Positions 55,554-64,000 of a stretch of 64,000 nt of DNA are shown here, piece after piece (the stretch's first letter is position 1; every line of letters begins with the position of its first letter). Below the pieces are notes generated by a model, which saw nothing but the letters and a program-made list of their open reading frames with translations, ran no database searches and had not been told where the DNA came from. The translations under genes were made by a program, and so were the position numbers. The stretch lies in the NCBI GenBank assembly GCA_039619475.1, contig CM077115.1, positions 139,326,172 through 139,390,171 of the forward strand. The letters are read 5' to 3'. Source of the stretch: Icerya purchasi (Eukaryota; Arthropoda; Insecta; Hemiptera; Monophlebidae).

Positions 55554-57014
55554 ATGGACGATAGGGATCTATCTAGAGTGGTGACAACTAGGGGAGATTA
55601 TAGAAACCCCAAACCTGTCCTCGCCGATACGAGCGACGAAGAGAAGGGAGAGATAGAAGACCCGGACGGTTCAATAGCAGAAAGCTATGACCCACCCAGT
55701 CCGCAGGAAAGAGGATTTACTGATCCAGGTCCATCTTTCCTAGTAAAAAAAAAAACAACTGATACGGAAGAGAGTATACCCGACATGAGGGATATTTTAA
55801 AAATGTTCGAACATCTGGATAAAAAATCCGACGAAAATAAAAAAATGTTCGAACATCAAAATAAAAAAATGTTCGAACATCTGGATAAAAAAACCGACGA
55901 AAATAAAAAAATGTTCGAACATCAAAATAAAAAAATGTTCGAACATCTGGATAAAAAAACCGACGAAAATAAAAAAATGTTCGAACATCTGGATAAAAAA
56001 TCAGACGAATTAAGAGATGAGATGCAAAGGAGCATTCGAGAATTTAAAGAGGATTTAACGAGAGAGATTAATAAAATTGAAAAAAAATATGAAGTAGTAA
56101 GTAATAAAGTGGAACAAGTAGAGGAAAAAAACAGAAATTTAACCTCTTATGTCAAGGAGTTGGCTGTAAAGGTGAAGAGAGTAGAGGATGTGGAAAGCAG
56201 TTCAAATGAAAAAATAGGGGGTTTGTCGTCCGCCGTGGTACGAATAGAAAAAAATTTAGAGGAAGAGAAAGAACGTTGGTCAGAGCTTGGCGAGAACGTG
56301 GAGAATCTCGAAAATAAAATGAAATCGGTAGAACAAAATGAGCTAAATTTCGTGGGATATCGATTAACTACTTCGGGAGTGTCTATGCAGTCGGAAAAGA
56401 TAGCGAAAATAAAAAATTTTCCTCCTCCAAACAATCGAGATCAGGTCATGTCATTCCTCGGCATGTGCAATTTTTACCGTAAATTTATAAAGTCATATGC
56501 AGAGATTATCCGACCTATATCAGTATTAGTTAGTAATAAGGTCCCGTTTGTCTGGGACGAGGAACATGATCGAGCGTTTCAGCAATTCAAAGATGCGTTC
56601 GCTGAACACATTAAATTACAAACTCCTGATTATAAGAAAGAATTCATTGTATGTTCTGACGCGTCCGACCGAGCGGTTGGTGGCTCGCTATCGCAATTAG
56701 ACGAGCAAGGTGATCCGCGGCCGATCATGTTCGTGAGTCGGCTGCTAACAGGTGCAGAGAGAAACTACTTTACAACTGAAAAAGAGTTGTTGGCCACCAT
56801 TTTCTGTTTAAAAAAGTTTCGCATAATCATTGAGGGATATCCGATAATAATAATGACTGACCATAAAAGTTTAAAGTTTTTAAAAAGAATCTCGGTGGCA
56901 AAATGCACGCCTAACAAGGTGGACTCTTTATCTACAAAACTTCGATTTGAGACTGGAGTATGTTCCCGGGAAAGAAAACGTTGTCGCGGATATGCTAACA
57001 CGAAATCTAGGTAA
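55554..57014 (+). CDS. Gag-like coiled coil fused to RT thumb and RNase H (Ty3/gypsy)
   Basis: The first ATG is at 55554 (MDDRDLSRVV); the frame is open from 55494. Residues about 1-85 are acidic and proline-containing. Then comes a repeated coiled coil (MFEHLDKK / MFEHQNKK units, 55800-56005) and a longer heptad-rich coil to about 56335. The sequence then passes in frame (KSVEQNE to LNFVGYRLT) into the RT connection/thumb, with SFLGMCNFYRKFI, then RNase H: FIVCSDASDRAVGGSLSQ, ERNYFTTEKELLATIF and IMTDHKSLKFL. Gag knuckles, protease and the RT fingers/palm are absent, so it cannot polymerise. The last 30 residues, after about 56920, are out of frame. Confidence 0.85.
   Translation: MDDRDLSRVVTTRGDYRNPKPVLADTSDEEKGEIEDPDGSIAESYDPPSPQERGFTDPGPSFLVKKKTTDTEESIPDMRDILKMFEHLDKKSDENKKMFEHQNKKMFEHLDKKTDENKKMFEHQNKKMFEHLDKKTDENKKMFEHLDKKSDELRDEMQRSIREFKEDLTREINKIEKKYEVVSNKVEQVEEKNRNLTSYVKELAVKVKRVEDVESSSNEKIGGLSSAVVRIEKNLEEEKERWSELGENVENLENKMKSVEQNELNFVGYRLTTSGVSMQSEKIAKIKNFPPPNNRDQVMSFLGMCNFYRKFIKSYAEIIRPISVLVSNKVPFVWDEEHDRAFQQFKDAFAEHIKLQTPDYKKEFIVCSDASDRAVGGSLSQLDEQGDPRPIMFVSRLLTGAERNYFTTEKELLATIFCLKKFRIIIEGYPIIIMTDHKSLKFLKRISVAKCTPNKVDSLSTKLRFETGVCSRERKRCRGYANTKSR
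55800..56005 (+). repeat. Near-perfect 66-bp (42+24) coding repeat in the gag-like region
   Basis: Alternating units AAAATGTTCGAACATCTGGA (42-bp type) and AAAATGTTCGAACATCAAAA (24-bp type) repeat about three times and end with an extra long unit. They encode KMFEHLDKKTDEN and KMFEHQNK. Confidence 0.85.
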
Positions 57015-58230
57015 TATTCCCGAGATAAACAGTGATGTTGCGTTAATTGCCTTTTTCAACAAGTCTACTCAAAGTATAATTAAGGAATTGTTCCGTAATC
57101 TTGCAGAGGGCCAGCGAGCAGATAAATCTTGGGGATGTGTTATAAAAAATATTGAATGTATAGAGAAATTGCGCAGATTTTATCGCATACATAAGGATTT
57201 ATTATTTTTCCGCAGTAGAGTAAGTGAATTGTGGCGGATATGTATACCTAGTGCACATGTCGAGGAGCTGATCTGGTTAACACATACTAAATACGCGCAC
57301 CCTGGACAGCTCCGTACTTATTTGCTGATCTCCCGTACATGTCATTTTTTAAAGATGCGAAATACGATCAATAAAGTAATTAAACGTTGTGAATTATGCA
57401 AAAAAACAAAACCATATACGGCGAAATCCATCGGTCCTTTAACAAGCTACTCCCCGCAAGGTCCACTTGACATCGTTGCGGTTGATGTTTTTGGCCCGTT
57501 GCCCATTGTAAAAGGGATGAACCAAATATTTGTACTATATGACACTTTTTCAAAATACGTTAAGTTCTACCCAATGAAGAGGCTAACGAGTGTAAATTTA
57601 ATATCGAAGGTGAATCATTTTATCAGTACAGTAGGAAAAATGAACACTATCGTTTCGGACAACGCCACAGTATTTACTAGTCAGCGCTGGTTCGCCTTTT
57701 TCGAGAGTAGGGACATCGAAGTGCGGCATATAGCCGCCTATTGCCCGAAAGACAATCCGGCCGAAAGGGTCAACTTTGAATTAGGTAAGTCAATCAGGTG
57801 TTTGTGTCATAAACGTCACACCAACTGGCTGACACATCTCGCGGGAATCGAGGCATGTTTCAATAACATCCCGAGTACTATTACCGGATATATTCCGAGT
57901 GAGGTGATTTATAGAGAGAATCATTGTCATCTCATTAGCGAAGTAATTGCGTTTCCGGAGGTGGAGAATAGACAAACTCATGAGAGTATCATAGAAACAA
58001 TAAAAGCTCGATTAGAACGCCTCAATAATGCGCGCCGAAAAAAGCAGGTAGAAAAGAATAACATAAGGGAATATAACGTAGGAGATCATATATATATAAA
58101 GAACCATGTCCTATCTAATAAGGCGAAAAAACGCATATTACCTAAAAGATCTTACTCGCGAAAACAATTACGTAATACGCAATATCATCGATTTAAGACC
58201 CGCATAAAAAAAAAGAAAATATATATATAA
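56925..58230 (+). CDS. Ty3/gypsy integrase (with end of RNase H)
   Basis: Continues the polyprotein in another frame after a small indel near 56905-56925. It begins with the end of RNase H (LQNFDLRLEYVPGKENVVAD). The H2C2 zinc-binding region follows: HTKYAHPGQ ... CELCKK. The catalytic core has VAVDVFGPLP (first Asp), TIVSDNATVFTSQRW (second Asp) and KDNPAERVNFELGKSIR (Glu region). A C-terminal basic tail (KARLERLNNARRKKQVEKN) with GDHIYIKNH follows, an SH3-like end. About 430 residues, no internal stop; ends at 58230. It inserts the cDNA into the genome, but as arranged it lacks its own start and would need frameshifting or a helper. Confidence 0.88.
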
Positions 58231-59175
58231 AAGTGAAAATACTTCCCTCGTAAATAAATTTTCTAAACGAATTTTTTTATTTTTTTAGAATTTTCTTCCG
58301 TATAATTTTTTTGTTGTTTGCCTTGTCCTGTTTGACAATACCAATTAAGGGAGCTCGCGGTTTCGCGGAGCTATTTACGTATATCGCTATCGGGAACAAT
58401 CGGCGTGCTCGTCAAATATAAAGTCCTGTTAGAAAGGCGATCCTATTCATCTATAACATCTGGCGGCGTACTTGGAGGCGGCCACGGCGTATGTTTCCAC
58501 GGAACCTATTATAGAGGTGCTCCATTTTGTAATAACATCTGGCCGCGACCGTGGTGCGTCTGGGTACGTGTGAATCAGTGCGACTCGGAAAGTCAAGTTT
58601 TTTCACGTTTTCACAGAGTTTTTTCTTAACATCCCTTTGTTGTGCTCTGGCGTCATAAAGTCGGTTTATTGTTCCGGGTGATAGTCGGTGTACGGGGGGT
58701 AGTTTCCGGGGTCGCGAGATCCTAGCATGATTGGTATCTGTTGAGATCGTTTACAGGACAGATTTGGCAAACAGGGAAGTCATTATTTATATATTCGCTA
58801 GTATTATATTCACGCATTAATGCATGTACAAGTTTGCACGGGAAGTGTTGTTTACTTGTTCCAGTTTATTTTCACTCTGTAAGTCTCGATTCTTCACGTT
58901 CAATTTAAGTTCTGCTCGCGAACATTTTACAGAATAAAATTGTATTCACATCCATGTATGAGCAAAATTGATGCCGTTAATCATGGAGTTTGTTTATTTA
59001 CATCGACTTAATCGAGGCAATGCGCATCCGATTGGTGAATGTGTACTCGACTTGTCGAATTTTCGTCCGTTAGACATTTATTAATCTTGAGAAATAATAA
59101 AAATAACAATTAAGAGAAGAGGTATGTATCATCTGGGCATTTTGCTTCGGATAGCGGTCTTGCAGTTTTTTTCCG

Positions 59176-59209
<34 letters not shown>

Positions 59210-60534
59210 TGCTTTTCTTCCGTCATTATTGTCTAAACATCTTTGAGTCAAAGTTACTCACGGGTCACCACTCTGGATCCTATTTCCCGAGTATAAGTGA
59301 GGTGTGGGTGAGAATTAATGGAATGTCGCCATATTATTTTTAACACCTCGGCACCGTAAATCGTTCACTATATGCGGCGTAGGGAATTGTAAATTTTCGT
59401 TACGTTACGGTAAACATTTATAGTTAGTTTGTTTATATTTATTTTGGTGATTGCGGTCAATATTATGTATAGGTGAATTGTTTTGTTGAACCTCCGATGT
59501 CGCAGGCAGATCGGCGGGTAGCGGAACGTGTTAATGACGTCTTAATATAATGTATAATTTTTCAGAAATTTTCTTGTTGTGTTATTGTGCGAGTGTGAGT
59601 GCCCACGACTAGAAATGCAATTTTGCTAAGTATTCAGACATTTTTTTTTTTGTTTTGTTTGTCTTGTTTTGTTGGTTTTTAATTTAATTTCCGGTGGCAT
59701 GCGCCGTGGGAAGGCATGCTAGGTAATGGTAGGAAGTTGGTTTTCATCTGATATGTAGGGGTGTCTGTCTGGGATAAGCCAATTGGGGGGTCCCATGTGT
59801 CGGACGTGGCCGCGCACCACCTCTACAATTATATACAGGGTGGCTCGGTTACACGTTCGTGCATGTTTGGTCAGGGGTGTCGAAAGGGGGGCTCTCATTT
59901 TCTCTTGTGGTAGGCCAATGGGGGTGTTTCCGCACTTCGCATGGTATCCGAGTGCACCATTTTGGGCCGTGGTGGCATAGTATTTTTTTAGGAATTGATT
60001 TTCGGTGGCTCGGGTACATGCAAGGCTTGTGATCTTTCTGTTGTCTTAATGATGGTTATTTTGAAATTTCACCGTACACTTCAGTTTATTGAATATGGTC
60101 TTAGTACTTCGTTTTGATAAGATGACTTGAGGTCATTATTAGCCCTATTCAAGTATCGTTTGTTATTAATAGATTTTGTTGGAGTTTCGTCCACCGTTGT
60201 AGTCATGGGTGATAATAATCTTTTTGATATTTTCTGAATTAATGTTGTTAGTAGATATTCGTTTGGTCCCTGTGAGGACATGCATAGCTCTAGTCGTGTG
60301 GAGATTCTGATTTTTTCCGCAATTTTATTTATTTATTTGTTTGTATTTGTTTAGTCGTTCCAATGCCGTTGTGCGGTATGCGTGTGGTATGTTTGAGGAA
60401 TGGGTGAATCTGAACGGTAGCGTTATGTTTAGAGCTCTGTGGTTCAACACTGGATGCTCCGAATCCGTAAATTCTTTCACACCTTGGTCTTCATCCAAAA
60501 ACTTCCGTTTTGGATGGAAATTGGGGTGGGGCAG
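58231..60534. other. Non-coding 3' internal region of the LTR element
   Basis: No env-like or other ORF was recognised; open frames are short (58405-58629, 59783-59980, 60341-60610). An A-run at 59177-59207 is present. A purine-rich tract (60519-60534) precedes the 3' LTR. The GC content is higher than in the flanking host DNA. Confidence 0.6.
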
Positions 60535-61360
60535 TGATACGGATTCGGTACTTGCAGCGCTATCTTTTAACGATGTCCGAGTTAGAAAATATTCTCTGAA
60601 ATATCATTAATTCACGATCTCTCGGACATCGTTCTTTTTAGCCGTCGCTTTGCCTTGTCAAGTATGCTTACTCGGCCAAAACCGAAAATCCCGTGCCTGT
60701 TCGTTCGATCAGTTGCACCGGGATGATACTGCACTAGTGTCTGTGTAGTAGTTGTGGTCGAGGGCTAAGGCAGTGACATGTGCTTGCGGCGAAAGCGCGC
60801 ATCCGAACAGTGTGGCGAATGACATTGAGCGAGCGGAGATTTTTAATGTATCCCGCCAAAAGTCAGGCAGGGCAGTAAGTGCGGTGATCGACGCAGAAGT
60901 ATTCTTCTAGAAACTTCTGCGTAGCCTTTATCGCCGTAGCACGGAACACATTGTTCGTTCGCTTATATTTCTGGTCGCCGTAGTCGTAATTGATAGTTAC
61001 CACGTTATTTTTTTTTGTTCGTTCATCTAGTCGATCGATACCGTTTTTTCGCGCGTTACGAAGAGCGCCATGCGGTGAAGTTAACCTTTTTTTTTGGATA
61101 TCATTTATGTGCCGCGTAAAAAATTACACGTGTTTTAAAAGCCTAATGCTCGTTATTTTTTATCTTCATCTCCGTGTGACTGGCTTACGGAAGAGAAAGA
61201 CATCGAAGGGAAAAGTCAGGATTTGTGACTCTAGCTGCCCGGAAGCAGGGACTTAGAAAAGTTAAAGAATTTGTTACACTGGCGAGCCCGAACTGCTAAA
61301 GAAAAGTCAATTTGTAACACGGGCACCCGAAATCAGGGACGCAATAGTCAATTTGTAATA
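60535..61360 (+). repeat. 3' LTR, 826 bp
   Basis: Identical by eye to the 5' LTR. It is directly followed by ATATAT and then the start of the small TA-flanked repeat (AACTCGGCC). This shows that the LTR ends here and not at the earlier primer-site-like motifs. Confidence 0.9.
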
Positions 61361-61366
61361 ATATAT

Positions 61367-61609
61367 AACTCGGCCATTTTGATCTCGCAAGGGGCTGTGC
61401 CCCTTGACTTCTCCTGCTTACATTTCTGTCTCTTTCTCTTCTATACTTTGTATAAAATGATCAAAATTTACAACGTAATTCTATAGGAATATAATAACAT
61501 AATCACAAAAATCCTATTTAGGACATTTTTCGTTATATAAAATTGGGACATTTTTTGTGGCCTTTTTTTTTTTATGAGGGATAGCCTAAGAATTACGTTA
61601 TAATTAATA
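61367..61609 (+). mobile_element. Small TA-flanked repeat, copy 3
   Basis: Starts AACTCGGCCATTTTGATCTC, carries TTTACAACGTAATTCTATAG internally and ends TAAGAATTACGTTATAATTA before a TA run. It is shorter than copies 1 and 2 because of an internal deletion. Its left TA tract hosts the LTR insertions. Confidence 0.75.
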
Positions 61610-61844
61610 TATATATATATATGTCATATTGTGCTGCTGGGTATGGATTTTCGCTAGCCTAAATTATCGCTGGTAAATAACTCTACAAAAAAAGTACCTC
61701 GCCTGGGTGTGAACCGTAATAGCGATAAAAGTAACAAGTGGCGTATATTTTTAACTATTTTTTTCATTAAAAATCGGTTTTTATTTTATTTCATTTATTT
61801 CTTTATTGTCCTTTTTTTTTTATTTTTTAAACCGTATTTATCCG

Positions 61845-61998
61845 GGTAAAGCAGGCGCAATCAGGCAGCGATGTTTCGTTCGGGTCTTTGTTGAAATCCA
61901 GCTGTTACACACTAAAAGTATGGGAAAATTCATGTTCCGAGTTAATGTACGTAGTTTACGAGCGAGGGACAAATAAAAAAAAAAAAAAAAAAAAAAAA
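61845..61998 (+). mobile_element. SINE family 1, copy D
   Basis: GCGATGTTTCGTTCGGGT, GTTACACACTAAAA, GAGTTAATGTACGTAGT and a long A-run (61976-61998) follow the order of the SINE at 15290. The B box is diverged (TTGTTGAAATCC). Confidence 0.6.
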
Positions 61999-64000
61999 GG
62001 ATTTGGAAATTTGCTAAATATGTTTGAAGTCAGTGCCGTCGAGGAACTTAGTTTTTTTTCTTTCCGAATCGATGGGTTAGACCGATAAAATGTGAAAATA
62101 AACAACAAAAACGGCAGAGGAGGCATTAATTTATTCGCAGATCTTTTCATGATACAGAAAGAAAAGCTGTTTTTTGCCTATTTTTATTTCTTTTACAGTT
62201 GGCTAGAAACAAAAAAAAAAAAAAATAAAAGAAAAAAAAACAGTTTATACAAGTAATAGATTCTTTTTCCCATTTAAAATATGTCATTTGCAGATAGAAA
62301 AGTGTGCGAACATGCCTGTTTAATTCGGAACTCTCGATGTTTCCTATTTTTATTCTGGAAATAAGCTATAGGAAAGTTTTATTAGGTCGCGCAAAGAATT
62401 TTCAACTTTTTTTCGTAATGTATGGGAAAAGCCGAATTTTTGAAAGTCGTGGAAAATCTAAATCGAAAATTTCCCGATTTCGCTCTTTGAATGCATATTT
62501 CTGAAAGTGTACGGAACACATTTTTCAAAGTACAATAAAAATGTATACGCTCCGTCAACTATATATTTGATGGTTGCGACGAGTTTTACGTTTATAGGTA
62601 AAAAACTTTTTAAAAAAATTTTACCTTTCTTCCTGCCGGATATGTTTGCCATATGTTATAATACATTTTACGGAACAGAATTTAACTAATTTCAAAAACG
62701 TATCTTTTAAGGAAAACGAAGTCGGCCATTATTAAATTTCGAAAAATATATACATCGCGTCTCTAATGTTTTTGCACCTGCATCGATAATTGTCGAGATC
62801 GAAAACAATTAACAAAATATCGTTTCGTTCTCCAACTTTCACAGCATTCTTTAATTTTACCGATCTTTTGCGGATTTTCCACGATTGGGACGGTCTGTGG
62901 AAACATTAACATCTGCGTAGCTCGATCGAATTTTATCAATAACTCTAGAATACATTGTCCTATATTTTCATTATTCCGAGGCAGATATTTTTTTTTTTTT
63001 TTTTACTTCTCAAGTTATTTCATTTATTATATCGGGCTGGAGAAAAAATCGTAGAGTCTGAGTGAAAGGTTTCACAGTTTGGTTCTGTAATTTTACGGGA
63101 AAAAATTTAAAAACGAAATGAATTATTAAGGGGGATCCTGTTTTAGAAAACCTAAAAAACCTTCGTTTTTGAGGAACTTTTCTGGAAGATAAAAAAACCA
63201 CTTAACCCAGGGAACTCTTTAGGGTATATTTTTTTTGGCGTATTTGAAGTGAATAAATAATTTTTATTAAGTGGATATAAAAATAAACTGCAGAGCAATG
63301 AAGCTTTTTCCAGAACGCCTTGCTATACTGTAGTTTGCAATTGGCCGCAAAGATGCAGTTTGTAATTCTCGTCAAAAACGTAACAACCAAATAAATTTCT
63401 AATTATCGTACATTTTCCTTCTGGGTGAACTGAAAAAAAGTAAAAATAATTACGAAATTATGACTTTTTCCGGTTTAAAAAGAAAAAGGTGCTTTTTCAA
63501 CAAGAAAAAAAAATAATAATTTATGTCGTGTAAAAAAGGTTCTAAAAATACTTTTTTAACAATTTTGTTAGTTCGCATAGAAGACAATTCAAAATGCTGA
63601 AGAGAATACATTTTAGTTCAAAGGGTCATTTATGTTTTTTGCTACCGCACCACCCGCCAATTCAGAAAAATCGAAAACTCGAGAAAACGCGTTTTAAAGT
63701 GTTTTCAATAAGAATAAATATAAATCTTTCTTTCTTACGCTAATGATTGACTAATGAGCTACTCTTGGTCCCCATACAGTAGTCCTTCTGCTTCCTCAAA
63801 AAACTCATTTTGAGACATTTGTGCGAGTGTACGATCTATACGAGATCCTTCGGTGCTAAGTAACTGGCGCCTGTTCTCCCTATCGGTCCGTTACGCGTCA
63901 GCGGTATCAGCAAACATTTTGCATTGTTGAGCAATATTCAAATGCAGCAACTGCATAGTATTCAAAATCGTTGAATATCCGTCGTTGAACATGCCTGCGC
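61999..64000. other. Sequence without recognised genes to the window end
   Basis: A-, T- and AT-rich with short chance open frames on both strands. No receptor exon or mobile-element motif was seen. Confidence 0.4.

Larger units (their letters stand above)
54394..61360 (+). mobile_element. Ty3/gypsy-type LTR retrotransposon, internally deleted, 6.97 kb
   Basis: Two 826-bp LTRs (54394-55219, 60535-61360) flank an internal region. A primer-binding-site-like TGGCGCATCCGAACTG starts at 55221, and a purine-rich tract (GGGGTGGGGCAG) lies just before the 3' LTR. The flanks are TA repeats. Coding region: gag-like coiled coil fused in frame to RT thumb/RNase H, then integrase in another frame. Protease, the Gag zinc knuckle and the RT palm are missing. 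About 2.3 kb between integrase and the 3' LTR has no recognised gene. Confidence 0.9.

Noticed and set aside
55797..55988. Minus-strand MFEHFFIFVGF repeat frame
   Set aside because: It is the antisense shadow of the gag-like coiled-coil repeat.
1..64000. CRISPR arrays, bacterial operons or prophage
   Set aside because: The splice sites, intron sizes, LINE/SINE/hAT content and microsatellites are eukaryotic. The only short-period arrays are minisatellites without spacers.

Overview
The window looks like part of an insect (at least arthropod) nuclear genome: AT-rich, gene-poor, full of microsatellites and layered transposable elements. The only recognisable host gene is a glutamate-gated NMDA-type receptor subunit on the + strand, best matched from memory to insect subunit 2 (Nmdar2/GluN2-like). 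Two consecutive exons of its extracellular amino-terminal domain lie at 435-661 and 34792-34975, and their split codons join in phase across a 34.1 kb intron. The following intron begins at 34976 and runs past the window edge (over 29 kb), because no later receptor exon is visible. Nearly everything else is intronic DNA occupied by mobile elements.

First intron (662-34791): a homogeneous 24-bp tandem array (1998-2682); a foldback repeat (5382-5587); an antisense RTE-like LINE that keeps ORF1, endonuclease and the start of RT (5690-8790); relics of an RNase H-bearing LINE family (6435-6537, 9440-10045, 16572-17560, 32411-33830, 33780-34290, 34345-34620); a Jockey-like RT relic (10050-11340) and a separate antisense Jockey-like ORF1 plus endonuclease (25387-27190); an R1-like LINE 3' half (13800-14835); tRNA-derived SINEs (15290-15470, 15880-16035); a Penelope-like GIY-YIG relic with an inverted partner (18700-18935, 19873-20400); a 1.7 kb long-TIR element (21420-23129); and hAT-type MITEs (23614-24206 and a relative near 30180-30690).

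Second intron (34976-64000): further LINE and SINE pieces; a long-TIR element (41942-43201) carrying a 292-bp hAT MITE with a perfect 8-bp duplication; and a nested hAT pair, in which a 3.8 kb nearly intact BED-finger hAT element (46444-50261, duplication GTTAAAAC) sits inside an older zinc-finger-type hAT relic (45425-50749, duplication GCGTATTG). There is also a solo LTR (53272-54379, - strand) and a full-length Ty3/gypsy-type element (54394-61360) whose two 826-bp LTRs read as identical but which has lost protease and most of RT.

The most distinctive observations are these. One TA tract at the edge of a small repeat (53.26-61.61 kb) took two independent LTR-element insertions. The 3' ends of both LTR families carry arrays of primer-binding-site-like motifs about 41 bp apart. 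The young gypsy-type element is a gag/RT-thumb in-frame fusion with identical LTRs, which implies recent mobilisation in trans. The young hAT carries an array of palindromic 33-bp subterminal repeats. All family names come from motif recognition by eye; no database search was run.
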